Shown here piece after piece: positions 24,932 to 34,652 of a stretch of DNA of 64,000 nucleotides. A program made the position numbers and the translations under genes. A model generated the notes under the pieces. It searched no databases, was not told the origin of the DNA, and worked only from the letters and a program-made list of their open reading frames with translations. Within the stretch, counting starts at the first letter, position 1. Every line of letters begins with the position of its first letter. Origin of the DNA: JAVVEG01 sp041689205 (GTDB lineage: Bacteria; Pseudomonadota; Gammaproteobacteria; Pseudomonadales; Pseudohongiellaceae); the NCBI GenBank assembly GCA_041689205.1, contig JBDNGQ010000176.1, positions 1 to 64,000 of the forward strand, in the 5' to 3' direction.

Positions 24932-27316
24932 GTGAAAAGATTCCTCTCAAAAAACACTTATAAAGCCCTCTTTTACTGTGGCCTGTTCTGCTTCAGTGGC
25001 ATTCTTATGGTCTTTTCAGGCTCCTACCTGTACCTCTCGCCACAACTGCCCTCCGCCGAATCTTACCGTCATGTGCAATTGGAAACCCCTTTGCGCATTC
25101 TGACGGCAGACCTGAAACTGATCGATGAAATCGGCATTAAACGTGATCCTGTGCGCTATGAAGAAATACCTCCAATGATGATTGAGGCAGTTCTGGCCAG
25201 TGAAGATCCACGATTTTATTCGCATCCCGGGGTAGATATCCGCGGGCTTGTGCGAGGTTTCTATGGCTTTATCCGCGGCGTTAACCTGGGTGGCGGCAGC
25301 ACCATTACCATGCAGCTTGCCAACAACATTTCTTTTGATAGTGATAATGTCTACGCCAGAAAACTTAAAGAGATTCCCTTTGCTCTGCGCATTCAACAGG
25401 AATTGAGCAAAGAAGAGATTCTTACCATGTACCTGAATCTGATTTATTTTGGTCAGGGTGCGGACGGAATTAATGCCGCGGCATTTGCCTATTATGGCAA
25501 GCCGATAGGTGAGCTTGGGATAGCAGAGTTTGCGATGATGGTATCCGTGCTGCCCTGTCCATCCGTATGTAATCCGGTGACTAATCCTGAACTGGCCGAA
25601 CGCCGACGCAATATCGTGTTGAATAAGATGCTGGAGCAAGAGCGCATAAGCCGGGAACAACACACGATTGCTATTAATACGGCAGACCAGGCACAACGCT
25701 ATAACCGGCGCATCGAAGTAAGCGCGCCTTTTATAGCTGAAATGGTCCGACAAAATCTTTATGACAGTTATGGCGAGGATATTTATCGCGGTGGCTTCGA
25801 GGTTATCACCAGCATTCATAGTGAGAAACAATTGGCCGCTAATGCCGCCCTGCTCAATGGGCTGGAAGAATATTATGACAAGCGCCATGGTTATCGAGGT
25901 CCGGAAGCTGTGTTGCCGGCCAGCGGAGAGAATCCGCTTGAATATTGGAATCAACAACTGCAGACCGTGCCTGTTTACGGTAATCAGCATCCGGCAATAG
26001 TCACTGAGGTTGAAGCCAGGTCAATCAGTGTGCTGATGAAAGACGGCAGTGTTCAGCTGATCAATTGGGAAGGCCTGGAGTGGGCACGACCATTTATCAG
26101 CCGCGACAACGCCTGGCCACCACCGCGACAGGCAAGCGATGTTGCTGACGTTGGAAATCTGGTAAGAGTCAAGCGCAGCAGCGCTGGCAACTGGGTGCTG
26201 GGCCAGGTGCCAGAGTTACAAGGGGCCATCGTTTCTGTGTCACCTGATAATGGCGACATCCTCGCCCTGGCTGGAGGCTATGACTTTTCGCTGAGCCAGG
26301 TAAATCGAGCTTTTTCTCCGCGCCCTCCGGGATCAGGCTTTAAGGCCTTCCTTTATGGTGCTGCGCTGGAAAATGGCTACAGTGCTGCCAGCCTGATAAA
26401 TGATGCGCCATTTACGCGCGGCAGTTATCGACCTAATAATTATGAAGGTAACTTCCTCGGTCCGATTACCTTGCGTCATGCCATCACAGATTCCCGAAAT
26501 GTTCCGGCGGTGCGGCTTTTTGATCAGCTCGGATCTTCTGTCGTATTGCCTTTTGCCGCTAAATTTGGCTTTCAGACGCAGAATTTTCCGAGCAATGATC
26601 TTACCGTTGCACTGGGTAGTCAGGATGTCCAACCCATGGAAATGGCTATTGGCTACGCCGCTATCGCCAACGGGGGTTATAAAGTTGAGCCGGTATTTAT
26701 TAAGAAAATAGAAACAATGAGCGGGATTATCTTTGAAGCCAGACAGCCGACTGTATGCACCGATTGCAACAAGATAAGTTCAGCAAGCGGCGAGGATCCT
26801 GTACTGGATATTGTGCCGGCACCGCAGATTATCGACAGCAGAATCGCCTACATTCTGAACACCATGTTGCGCTCAGTCGTGGAAGAAGGCAGTGGCCGTC
26901 GCGTCAGCCGAGAACTTCCTCGCAGCGACTTAAAAGGTAAGACTGGCACCACCAATGGGCCTCAGGAACTGTGGTTCACGGGGTTCAATCGTGATATCTC
27001 TACCAGTGTGTTTATTGGTTTCGATCAACCCGAACCCCTTGGAGAATCTGAACAGGGCGCCACCGTGGCGGTACCTATCTGGATAGACTATATGAAGCAG
27101 GTTTTGGCTGGCACACCCGAAAGCAGCATGACCCGGCCGAACGGACTGGTAGACCGTCTGATTGACCGCAGCACTGGTCAAAGCGCCAGACCTGGACAGG
27201 ACAATACGATGTTTGAGGTGTTTTTAGTCGAAAATGCACCGGCAGAGACAATAACTCCGATTGTTCGTCCAAACCGCAACAGCAATGAAACCCTGTCTAC
27301 AGAAATTATATTCTAG
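24932..27316 (+). CDS. mrcA: Penicillin-binding protein 1A (bifunctional transglycosylase/transpeptidase)
   Basis: Class A PBP that polymerises and cross-links peptidoglycan in the periplasm. It has 794 residues with an N-terminal membrane anchor (about 12-35). The GT51 glycosyltransferase has catalytic Glu91 in ASEDPRFYSHPG, GGSTITMQL near 121-129, and KEEILTMYLNLIYFG near 160. A PBP1A-type insert follows. The transpeptidase has SxxK at Ser468-Lys471 (PGSGFK), SRN at 521-523 and KTGT at 670-673. The usual FKP after SxxK is FKA here. GTG start without a close Shine-Dalgarno. Divergent from pilMNOPQ, as in Pseudomonas (ponA). Confidence 0.97.
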   Translation: MKRFLSKNTYKALFYCGLFCFSGILMVFSGSYLYLSPQLPSAESYRHVQLETPLRILTADLKLIDEIGIKRDPVRYEEIPPMMIEAVLASEDPRFYSHPGVDIRGLVRGFYGFIRGVNLGGGSTITMQLANNISFDSDNVYARKLKEIPFALRIQQELSKEEILTMYLNLIYFGQGADGINAAAFAYYGKPIGELGIAEFAMMVSVLPCPSVCNPVTNPELAERRRNIVLNKMLEQERISREQHTIAINTADQAQRYNRRIEVSAPFIAEMVRQNLYDSYGEDIYRGGFEVITSIHSEKQLAANAALLNGLEEYYDKRHGYRGPEAVLPASGENPLEYWNQQLQTVPVYGNQHPAIVTEVEARSISVLMKDGSVQLINWEGLEWARPFISRDNAWPPPRQASDVADVGNLVRVKRSSAGNWVLGQVPELQGAIVSVSPDNGDILALAGGYDFSLSQVNRAFSPRPPGSGFKAFLYGAALENGYSAASLINDAPFTRGSYRPNNYEGNFLGPITLRHAITDSRNVPAVRLFDQLGSSVVLPFAAKFGFQTQNFPSNDLTVALGSQDVQPMEMAIGYAAIANGGYKVEPVFIKKIETMSGIIFEARQPTVCTDCNKISSASGEDPVLDIVPAPQIIDSRIAYILNTMLRSVVEEGSGRRVSRELPRSDLKGKTGTTNGPQELWFTGFNRDISTSVFIGFDQPEPLGESEQGATVAVPIWIDYMKQVLAGTPESSMTRPNGLVDRLIDRSTGQSARPGQDNTMFEVFLVENAPAETITPIVRPNRNSNETLSTEIIF

Positions 27317-27359
27317 AATTTCACAGATTTCTAAATGCCGAATCACCAGGCAGGAGAAA

Positions 27360-27397
27360 ACAGGCGGCTCGATACAAGTCGCCTGTCAGCTTTTTTT
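27360..27397 (+). terminator. Intrinsic terminator between mrcA and rpmE
   Basis: ACAGGCG (27360-27366) pairs with CGCCTGT (27380-27386) and is followed by CAGC and seven T's on the plus strand. On the minus strand the stem is followed by TTTTCTCC, so it may also end rpmE transcripts from the opposite side. Confidence 0.8.
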
Positions 27398-27409
27398 ATC
27401 GGACTGTTT

Positions 27410-27622
27410 TTACTTCAGTGAGCGGCTGCCGAAACGCTTGTTAAAGCGATCCACACGGCCTGCGCTGTCCAGAATCTTCTGCTTGCCCGTATAGAACGGG
27501 TGGCACTCGGAACACACGTCAACAATAATATCTTTGCATATGGTGGAACGTGTATTAAACACATTACCGCAGCTGCAAGTTGCTTTCATGGCTTCGTACT
27601 TAGGATGAATATCTGATTTCAT
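27410..27622 (-). CDS. rpmE: 50S ribosomal protein L31 (zinc-binding form)
   Basis: Ribosomal protein of the central protuberance bridge. The 70 residues include the zinc-type cysteines in CSCG (16-18) and CSECHPFYTGK (37-47), so it is the C+ form rather than the zinc-free paralogue. The usual MKSDIHPKY start and GRVDRFNKRF end are present. GAGGTC precedes the ATG. Single gene, convergent with mrcA. Confidence 0.98.
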   Translation of the reverse strand: MKSDIHPKYEAMKATCSCGNVFNTRSTICKDIIVDVCSECHPFYTGKQKILDSAGRVDRFNKRFGSRSLK

Positions 27623-27759
27623 AGCTGACCTCTACAATGCTTTCTGGTTAGTATCGCTACACTGAACCTGACATGAAGCCAGCAAACTCAATGCACCACA
27701 CCTGCCTTTGTGTCGTTCTACCCCAGGTTTATTGCAACGGCCGGGGAAACGGGCCGTGC

Positions 27760-27787
27760 ATTCTAACAGAGTCCAGGATGTACGCAA
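27760..27787 (-). promoter_or_regulatory. Putative rpmE promoter
   Basis: On the minus strand TTGCGT (27782-27787), 16 bp and TAGAAT (27760-27765) form a fair promoter. A GC-rich stem (ACGGCC/GGCCGT) begins just after the -10 and would lie at the transcript start. The 204-bp gap holds nothing else that I can see. Confidence 0.4.
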
Positions 27788-27826
27788 GCACTGGCTGAGC
27801 TAACTCAAAATCAGGACAAAACCGGC

Positions 27827-28126
27827 TCATACAGCCTGCTCACGCAGCAGATTGTGATTTTTGACCACTTCCCGCATTACCTGCGCGAGTATGTCGGCAA
27901 CCAGTTCCGGATTGACATTGTGTTGTTCGCACAGGGAGCGGATTTCCCGCAATTTACACTCCTCACGCTGCGGATCAAAAGCTTCCAGTTGCTGCTCAAC
28001 CTTGAGCCTGCCAACGCGCTGCGTCAGTGCGAATCGATTCGCCAGCAACAACACCAGCGCATGATCAAGTCGGTCTATCTGTTGTCGCAGCAGTGTTAAT
28101 TCTGCCGGAATGGAGTTGGTACTCAT
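27827..28126 (-). CDS. Chorismate mutase, AroQ class (stand-alone)
   Basis: Converts chorismate to prephenate for Phe/Tyr synthesis. The single all-helical AroQ domain of 99 residues shows LRQQIDRLDHALVLLLANRF near 13-32 with the first conserved Arg, then the helix RVGRLK, FDPQREECKLREIRSL near 50-65, and a C-terminal helix with MREVVKNH. No prephenate dehydratase or signal peptide is attached, so it is a cytoplasmic monofunctional enzyme. It is divergent from priA. The weak ribosome site suggests low expression. Confidence 0.88.
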   Translation of the reverse strand: MSTNSIPAELTLLRQQIDRLDHALVLLLANRFALTQRVGRLKVEQQLEAFDPQREECKLREIRSLCEQHNVNPELVADILAQVMREVVKNHNLLREQAV

Positions 28127-28258
28127 TCAGTAATCCACCCTGAGAGTTGAGGCTTGGTGTATAGTGCCAGCGAGCTGTCGCCAGCGCGGCAGTATAAACT
28201 AATCTGACCAGCAACTGACAGAGCTGTGCGACAAGCAGAACTAACACGTGGACCCCGT

Positions 28259-30358
28259 ATGCTCCCAGACGAACACATTGAAGCTCTGAACAATCCCATT
28301 GCTCAGCCTCACGCTACTGTGCTTCGAATAGCAGTGCCATCACCACTTCGGCGCAGCTTTGATTATCAGCTGCCGATTGATTTTCCTGCCGACAAAATTG
28401 CTGGTCTGAAGCCAGGAATACGCGTGCTGGTCCCGTTCGGAACCCGCCAACTGGTTGGCATTCTGCTGGAAGTTGTCGATACATCAGACATTCCCGCAGA
28501 CAAAATGAAGGCTGCGTTGAGTGTGCTTGATGAGCAGGCTTTATACCCGCAACATTTAATGGAATTGTTCATCTGGGCAGCGCACTACTATCAGCACCCG
28601 ATTGGTGATGTGTTCAGCACCTTGTTACCGGCGCTGCTAAGGCAGGGCAAACCCGCTGCTATCAAACAACGTAAAGCGCGGGCGAGCGATAGCCCCCTGC
28701 CGCCTTCGTTAAAAGATTCCGCACTGCAACTTAATGCAGAGCAACTCGCAGCCAGTACACAGATTATTCAATCTTTAAACGAATATCGTTGTTTTCTGCT
28801 GGATGGAATCACCGGCAGCGGCAAAACCGAGGTCTATCTGCAGACCATCGCCGAGGTGATTGCCAATAGGCGGCAAGCTCTGGTGCTGGTGCCTGAGATC
28901 AGCCTGACACCTCAGACCATCAACCGCTTTGGTCAACGTTTTGATTGCCCGGTTGCGGTACTGCATTCCGGACTAACGCCCAGGGAGCGGCTCAATGCCT
29001 GGCTGCAGGCTGCCAATGGTGAGGCTGGCGTCGTCATAGGTACTCGCTCAGCGCTGTTCACCCCGATGGCGCGGCCCGGCATCCTGATCATTGATGAGGA
29101 ACATGACAGCTCCTTCAAACAACAGGAAGGTTTCCGCTACTCGGCCCGTGATCTGGGCATCATGCGTGCCAAGAGTGAAAACATCCCGGTGGTACTGGGC
29201 TCGGCAACGCCCAGTCTCGAAAGTCTGCACAATGCCAGCAATGGCCGTTATCAACACCTGCAACTCAGCATTCGCGCCGGCGCTGCCAGTGTGCCGGTTT
29301 ACCGTCTGGTTGATACCAATGGGATGGTCATGCAGGACGGTTTTTGCGAGCCAGTGCTCGAACTGATTAAAGAGCATCTGCAAAAGAGCAGTCAGGTGCT
29401 GGTGTTTATTAACCGCCGCGGCTTCTCTCCGACCTTGCAATGCATGGATTGCGGCTGGATAGCTGAGTGCAAACGCTGCGATGCCCGTTTCACCCTGCAT
29501 CGTCTGCCGCCGCATTTGCGCTGCCACCATTGTGAAACGCGAATGCCGGTGGCCGGGAGCTGTCCGCAGTGCCAATCGAAAAAGCTGCAGGCGCTGGGTG
29601 TCGGTACTGAACGCAGTGAGGCCCTGCTAACCCGCTTATTTCCAGATACCCGTATTATTCGTGTTGATCGCGATTCCACCCGTCGAAAACATGATCTGAA
29701 TGATCTGCTGGCCGAGGTTCACACGGGTAAATCATGTATTTTGACCGGTACTCAGATGCTGGCTAAAGGCCATCATTTTCCAGGTGTCACTCTGGTGGTG
29801 GTGCTGGATGCTGATGGCGGCTTATTCAGTGCTGATTTTCGTGGTCAGGAACATATGGCCCAGTTACTGGTGCAGGTTGCGGGGCGTGCCGGGCGTGCCG
29901 AAGCACCTGGCGAGGTTGTTATCCAGACTCGACACAGCACCCACGAAACCCTGCAGAATTTAATCAATCACGGCTATCCGCAGTTTGCGCAGACTTTGCT
30001 GCAGGAGCGCAATGCTGCAGGTATGCCTCCGTTTTCCCATCTTGCGCTGATCAGGGCGGAAGCTGGCAATAATCAGAATCCCGAACGTTTTCTAAATAAG
30101 GCGCGACGGCTCAGTGCCGGCCTTATTCAACAATATCGACTCAACGCAGGGAATGGTGCACAGCTTTCCTTGCTGGGTCCCCTGCCTGCCCCGATGGAAA
30201 AACGGGCAGGTAAGTTCAGAGCCCAGTTACTGTTGCAGGCCCAACACCGCTCCAGCCTGCAGCTCCTGCTCCGCAAGCTGTGTCCTGAGCTGGAGGCAAT
30301 GAAGGAATCGCGACTGGTGCGCTGGTCGATTGATGTCGATCCTGTGGATATGACTTAG
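28259..30358 (+). CDS. priA: Primosomal replication restart helicase PriA
   Basis: 3'-5' DNA helicase that reloads the replisome at stalled forks. It has about 700 residues. A DNA 3'-end-binding N-terminal domain (about 20-110) is followed by Walker A GITGSGKTEVY near 183 and the DEEH box near 280. Next come eight zinc-binding cysteines (CMDCGWIAECKRC, CHHCETR, CPQCQSKK) near 400-450, motif V TQMLAKGHHFPG and motif VI QVAGRAGRAE. The frame extends to a GTG at 28226; I prefer the ATG at 28259, though neither has a strong ribosome site. It heads the priA-SPOR-hslV-hslU series. Confidence 0.96.
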   Translation: MLPDEHIEALNNPIAQPHATVLRIAVPSPLRRSFDYQLPIDFPADKIAGLKPGIRVLVPFGTRQLVGILLEVVDTSDIPADKMKAALSVLDEQALYPQHLMELFIWAAHYYQHPIGDVFSTLLPALLRQGKPAAIKQRKARASDSPLPPSLKDSALQLNAEQLAASTQIIQSLNEYRCFLLDGITGSGKTEVYLQTIAEVIANRRQALVLVPEISLTPQTINRFGQRFDCPVAVLHSGLTPRERLNAWLQAANGEAGVVIGTRSALFTPMARPGILIIDEEHDSSFKQQEGFRYSARDLGIMRAKSENIPVVLGSATPSLESLHNASNGRYQHLQLSIRAGAASVPVYRLVDTNGMVMQDGFCEPVLELIKEHLQKSSQVLVFINRRGFSPTLQCMDCGWIAECKRCDARFTLHRLPPHLRCHHCETRMPVAGSCPQCQSKKLQALGVGTERSEALLTRLFPDTRIIRVDRDSTRRKHDLNDLLAEVHTGKSCILTGTQMLAKGHHFPGVTLVVVLDADGGLFSADFRGQEHMAQLLVQVAGRAGRAEAPGEVVIQTRHSTHETLQNLINHGYPQFAQTLLQERNAAGMPPFSHLALIRAEAGNNQNPERFLNKARRLSAGLIQQYRLNAGNGAQLSLLGPLPAPMEKRAGKFRAQLLLQAQHRSSLQLLLRKLCPELEAMKESRLVRWSIDVDPVDMT

Positions 30359-30438
30359 CAAGCAACGCGGCAGTTGCCAGCGCCCTCCTCCATCACGATA
30401 ATAGTGGGCAGCGAATACCCACAGGCAAGGCGACAGAG

Positions 30439-31224
30439 ATGGTTCAGGATTTTGCAAAAATAAGAGCAGCAGCAGCGGAAAAACCGCCTGCTGCAGCACC
30501 CGCAGATTTAACCTTACTGTTTACCGGTCTCATCATTGGATTGGCGCTGGGTGTTTTTGTCAGCTTTCTGATTTATCTTTCCGGCGTATTACCACCACTT
30601 GGACAACCGTCTGCGGTTCAGATTGCGCTTGATGCCGATTCTCTGGCCCAAGAACAGGCGCAGGCACAGCAAAAACTGAATGAAGAACTGGAGCGTGCCG
30701 CAGCGCGATTGCAGCTGGAGTTCTATCAGGAGCTGCCAAATTACGAAGTCATTGTCAGCAATGTTGCACTGGATACGCCGCCGCTGCGCCGAACTCCGGA
30801 TCCAGTTACGACAGCAAACACAGAAACTGACAGCAGCCAGACCGCTGGCAGCATAGAAGCCAGTTCTGATCAGACCGCGAGCGATAGCGATAGCAGTGCA
30901 GACGCTATCGCCAGGACTATTGCCGAGTTGACAGGAACCTCTGCCAGTCCAGCAAGCACAGCAACAACAGCCAGCCGCGGCACTGGTGTCAGCTACATGA
31001 TCCAGGCAGGAGCCTTCCAGCAGGAGTCCGCTGCCATGGTGCAAAGCACCCGTTTAATTGGACTGGGTCTGGACGCCAGAGTAAAAAAGGAAGCATTGCT
31101 TGGTAAAACACTTTTTCTGGTGCAGGCTGGTCCTTATCAAACCCGTGACCAACTGAACCAGGTCGAACGCATTCTGCGCAGCAACAATATAGATAGCATG
31201 CGCATCACTTTGGGCGGCCTGTGA
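30439..31224 (+). CDS. SPOR-domain membrane protein (FtsN-like)
   Basis: Bitopic protein of 261 residues. A short cytoplasmic Ala/Pro-rich start is followed by one membrane helix (about 26-48), a low-complexity Ser/Thr/Ala/Asp-rich periplasmic linker (about 70-180), and a C-terminal SPOR domain (about 184-261) with YMIQAGAFQQESAAM and FLVQAGPYQTRDQ repeats. SPOR domains bind denuded septal peptidoglycan, so a cell-division role like FtsN is likely. The position between priA and hslV matches Pseudomonas ftsN, but argS, which lies between them there, is absent. Confidence 0.85.
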   Translation: MVQDFAKIRAAAAEKPPAAAPADLTLLFTGLIIGLALGVFVSFLIYLSGVLPPLGQPSAVQIALDADSLAQEQAQAQQKLNEELERAAARLQLEFYQELPNYEVIVSNVALDTPPLRRTPDPVTTANTETDSSQTAGSIEASSDQTASDSDSSADAIARTIAELTGTSASPASTATTASRGTGVSYMIQAGAFQQESAAMVQSTRLIGLGLDARVKKEALLGKTLFLVQAGPYQTRDQLNQVERILRSNNIDSMRITLGGL

Positions 31225-31315
31225 TCGCTTGAAATTAGCCGCGGCACACCCCATACAATAACACTCGCAATAAATCTGCATGAGTCAGCTTCACTGCACT
31301 CCCCGGGAGAAAAGT

Positions 31316-31858
31316 TTGGAACAATATCGCGGCACAACAATCGTTTCGGTCAGACGCGGAAACAAAGTCGTTATCGGTGGTGATGGACAGGTTTCACAGG
31401 GCAACACGATTCTCAAAGGCAATGCCCGCAAAGTTCGCCGCCTGCATAAGGATCAGGTGCTGGCCGGATTTGCCGGCGGCACAGCAGATGCGTTTACTCT
31501 GTTTGAGCGCTTTGAGGAGCAACTCGATACTCACCAGGGCAAACTGGTCAGAGCCGCCGTTGAACTGGCCAAGCTGTGGCGCACCGAACGCTCGCTGCGC
31601 AGGCTCGAGGCATTGTTAATCGTTGCTGACAAAGATGCCTCGCTGATCATTACCGGTAATGGCGATGTCATCGAACCCGAGGAAGGTGTTGTGGCGATCG
31701 GCTCCGGCGGCCCCTTCGCTCAGGCTGCCGCCAGAGCGCTCTACCGACATACTGAAATGGATGCCCGTGCGATTGTTGAAAGCAGCCTGAGTATTACTGC
31801 CGATATCTGCGTCTACACGAATCACAACCACATCATTGAAGAATTGGATTTCAGTTGA
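31316..31858 (+). CDS. hslV: ATP-dependent protease peptidase subunit HslV
   Basis: Proteasome-like threonine peptidase of the HslVU (ClpQY) protease. It has 180 residues from a TTG at 31316, six bases after GGAG. The N-terminal propeptide LEQYRG is removed to expose Thr of TTIVSVRRG, the nucleophile. GFAGGTADAFTLFERFE near 45 and the GSGGPFAQAAARAL loop near 125 are typical. The open frame starts further upstream (31280), but those residues are not conserved. Operon with hslU, 84 bp to the chosen hslU start. Confidence 0.96.
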   Translation: MEQYRGTTIVSVRRGNKVVIGGDGQVSQGNTILKGNARKVRRLHKDQVLAGFAGGTADAFTLFERFEEQLDTHQGKLVRAAVELAKLWRTERSLRRLEALLIVADKDASLIITGNGDVIEPEEGVVAIGSGGPFAQAAARALYRHTEMDARAIVESSLSITADICVYTNHNHIIEELDFS

Positions 31859-31942
31859 TCCGATTTTCATTAACCAGATCTGCCATGGGTGCTGCAACGT
31901 ATATTGCAGCTGGCGGACGCACCGAATTGCAGGATTGAATAC

Positions 31943-33271
31943 ATGTCGACTATGACCCCAAGAGAAATTGCTTCAGAGCTGGATCGCTATATTGTTGGCC
32001 AGAAAGATGCCAAACGCGCCGTTGCTATCGCGCTTCGCAATCGCTGGCGCCGCATGCAACTGGACGAATCTATCCGCCAGGAAATCACCCCTAAGAATAT
32101 ATTGATGATCGGGCCGACTGGCGTCGGAAAAACCGAAATCGCGCGGCGTCTGGCAAAACTTGCCAATGCACCCTTTATCAAAGTGGAAGCAACCAAGTTT
32201 ACCGAAGTGGGTTATGTCGGCCGGGACGTCGATTCAATCATCAGAGATCTTATTGATATCGCAGTAAAAATGCTGCGCGAAGAGCAGATCCGTAAAGTTC
32301 AGCACAAAGCAGAAGATGCGGCTGAAGAGCGCGTCCTTGACGCCCTGCTGCCACCAGCCCGAACTGAAGACAAAGAACAAGTAGCACCAAACAGTACACG
32401 GCAGATTTTCCGCAAAAAACTGCGTGAGGGCGAACTCGATGACAAGGAAATTGACATCAAAATTGCCGACTCTGCCTCGGCCGTAGAGATTATGGCGCCG
32501 CCAGGGCTGGAAGATATGACCAATCAGCTCAAGAGTATGTTCTCCAATATGAATACCGGCAAACAGAAGACCCGTCGCATGCCGATAAAGGCTGCCTTCA
32601 AACTGCTGAAAGAAGAGGAAGCGTCCAAACTTGTTAATGAGGAGGAGATTCGCAGCCGTGCCATCGAGATTACCGAACAGACTGGTATTGTGTTTATTGA
32701 TGAAATTGATAAGGTTACCGTCCGTCATGATACCGGCAGCAGCGGTGTATCACGCGAAGGGGTGCAGCGCGACCTGCTGCCTCTGATCGAAGGATCCACG
32801 ATCACTACCAAATACGGCAGCGTCAAAACTGATCACATTTTATTTATTGCGTCGGGTGCATTTCATCTTTCCAAGCCCTCGGATCTGATTCCTGAACTGC
32901 AGGGTCGCCTGCCCATCCGGGTTGAACTGCATCCACTGACGGCGGCGGATTTCGAACGCATTCTGTCTGAACCAAGTGCTTCATTGACTGAACAGTATCA
33001 GGCATTACTGGGCACCGAAAACATGCAGATTCGCTTTACCAAAGATGGTATCGCGCGCATCGCAGAGACCGCATGGCAGGTTAATGAGCGTACTGAAAAC
33101 ATTGGTGCCCGGCGCCTGCACACAGTCATGGAAAGACTGCTGGAGGAAGTTTCCTTTTCGGCTTCGGATTTAGCAATCGGCGAGCAGGAACTGGTGATAG
33201 ATGCCGCGTATGTTAATAAGCAACTTGGCGACCTGGTTGAAAATGAAGACCTGAGCCGATTCATTCTGTAA
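31943..33271 (+). CDS. hslU: HslUV protease ATPase subunit HslU
   Basis: AAA+ unfoldase that feeds substrates to HslV. It has 442 residues from the ATG at 31943, preceded by AGGA at eight bases; the frame extends 18 codons upstream without homology. Motifs are the TPREIASELDRYIVGQ start, Walker A GPTGVGKTEIARRLAK near 57-72, the pore loop GYVGRDV near 90, an inserted I domain (about 110-240), Walker B VFIDEIDK near 250, sensor and box VII segments, and the C-terminal tail DLSRFIL that docks in HslV. Confidence 0.97.
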   Translation: MSTMTPREIASELDRYIVGQKDAKRAVAIALRNRWRRMQLDESIRQEITPKNILMIGPTGVGKTEIARRLAKLANAPFIKVEATKFTEVGYVGRDVDSIIRDLIDIAVKMLREEQIRKVQHKAEDAAEERVLDALLPPARTEDKEQVAPNSTRQIFRKKLREGELDDKEIDIKIADSASAVEIMAPPGLEDMTNQLKSMFSNMNTGKQKTRRMPIKAAFKLLKEEEASKLVNEEEIRSRAIEITEQTGIVFIDEIDKVTVRHDTGSSGVSREGVQRDLLPLIEGSTITTKYGSVKTDHILFIASGAFHLSKPSDLIPELQGRLPIRVELHPLTAADFERILSEPSASLTEQYQALLGTENMQIRFTKDGIARIAETAWQVNERTENIGARRLHTVMERLLEEVSFSASDLAIGEQELVIDAAYVNKQLGDLVENEDLSRFIL

Positions 33272-33296
33272 TTTTTTAGCGCTTGTCGGAAAACCT

Positions 33297-33728
33297 ATGC
33301 CAGCGGCACCGATTACTATTCAGCTAAAGAAAAAATCCGGAATTCTGTTGCTCGGATACAGTGACGGCTCCATCTATGAACTGAGTGCAGAGTTCCTAAG
33401 GGTGTTTTCACCTTCTGCCGAAGTTCGTGGTCACGGCAAAGGTCAATCGGTACTGCAAACCGGCAAGCGCCATGTCGGTTTTACAGGGCTGGAATCCGTA
33501 GGAAACTATGCGATTCGCCTGATGTTTGGTGATCAACATGATTCAGGAATTTACAGCTGGAACTATCTGCATGAATTGTGCACACAGCACGATTCGCTGT
33601 GGCAGTCCTATCTCGACAGACTGAGGGAGGCCGGAGCCAGCCGCGATCCATTGCCAGCTGATACGCAAGTCATTAACATATCAGCCATGAGCAGGACAGT
33701 CCGCGACAAATCGCCACCGGATGCCTGA
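33297..33728 (+). CDS. DUF971 / gamma-butyrobetaine hydroxylase N-terminal-like protein
   Basis: Protein of 143 residues with the DUF971 fold. The LKKKSGILLLGYSDGSIYELSAEFLR region (about 11-36) and YAIRLMFGDQHDSGIYSWNYLHEL (about 73-96) are the conserved blocks. In eukaryotic gamma-butyrobetaine hydroxylases this domain carries a zinc site; the usual Cys/His ligands are not obvious here. Its place directly after hslVU and before ubiE is conserved in Pseudomonas and relatives. The function of stand-alone copies is not firmly known; a role with Fe-S or metal cofactors has been suggested for related domains. Confidence 0.82.
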   Translation: MPAAPITIQLKKKSGILLLGYSDGSIYELSAEFLRVFSPSAEVRGHGKGQSVLQTGKRHVGFTGLESVGNYAIRLMFGDQHDSGIYSWNYLHELCTQHDSLWQSYLDRLREAGASRDPLPADTQVINISAMSRTVRDKSPPDA

Positions 33729-33851
33729 ACTATCAAAAAAATTAACTAAGAGCCTCTGAATTGCTGCACTCAAATTTTGCTTCAAAAGTTGTTGCTCTTA
33801 GAGTTGCTTCAACAACACCTTCAACAGCTCCTGAATAGAAAGACAAGCCAT

Positions 33852-34649
33852 ATGCCGCAGACTCCAATTGATAAATCCGCCACCGACTCGCCCACTGCGC
33901 CGGAGACCACACACTTTGGCTACAGCCAGGTACCGGTGGCAGAGAAGGCCAATCTGGTCGGCAATGTATTTCATTCGGTGGCTGGCAAATACGATGTCAT
34001 GAACGATCTGATGTCCCTGGGCACACACCGGCTCATCAAGCGTTTTACAGTAGAATTGAGCGCCGTACGCAGTGGTCAAAAAGTGCTGGACCTGGCTGGT
34101 GGCACGGGCGACTTCAGCCTGCGCTTTGCACCGCTGGTCGGTGCTACGGGTCAGGTGGTACTGGCCGATATTAATGATTCCATGCTACGAGTCGGACGTG
34201 ACCGCCTGATTGATAAAGGGGTCACCGGCAATGTCTCGGTAGTGCAGCTTAATGCTGAGCAACTTCCCTTTCTGGCAGATACTTTTGACTGCATTTGTAT
34301 CGCCTATGGACTGCGCAATGTCACCGATAAAGACGCTGCTCTGCGCTCCATGTTCAGTGTTCTCAAACCAGGCGGCCGAGCTTTGATCCTGGAATTCTCC
34401 AAACCCAAAAACCCCTTGCTGGGCAAAGCCTATGATGGTTTTTCCAACCTGTGGCCGGTGATGGGTAAACTGGTGACTGGCGACGCTGAGAGCTATCGCT
34501 ATCTGGTTGAGTCAATCCGGATGCACCCTGATCAGATCACCCTGAAACAGATGATGGAAGCGGCCGGGTTCGTTGACTGTCGCTATCACGATATCATGGG
34601 CGGCGTGTGCGCAATTCATATTGGTTTTAAGCCTTTCAATCCGGTGTAA
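33852..34649 (+). CDS. ubiE: Ubiquinone/menaquinone biosynthesis C-methyltransferase UbiE
   Basis: SAM-dependent methyltransferase for ubiquinone synthesis. It has 265 residues from the ATG at 33852. Motifs are THFGYSQVPVAEKANLVGNV near the start, FHSVAGKYDVMNDLMSLGTHR near 40-60, SAM motif I VLDLAGGTGDFS near 79-90, and post-motif LNAEQLPFLADTFD and IAYGLRNVTD. The C-terminal motif is HPDQITLKQMMEAAGF. It has a 25-residue hydrophilic N-terminal extension. Immediately followed by ubiJ. Confidence 0.97.
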   Translation: MPQTPIDKSATDSPTAPETTHFGYSQVPVAEKANLVGNVFHSVAGKYDVMNDLMSLGTHRLIKRFTVELSAVRSGQKVLDLAGGTGDFSLRFAPLVGATGQVVLADINDSMLRVGRDRLIDKGVTGNVSVVQLNAEQLPFLADTFDCICIAYGLRNVTDKDAALRSMFSVLKPGGRALILEFSKPKNPLLGKAYDGFSNLWPVMGKLVTGDAESYRYLVESIRMHPDQITLKQMMEAAGFVDCRYHDIMGGVCAIHIGFKPFNPV

Positions 34650-34652
34650 AAA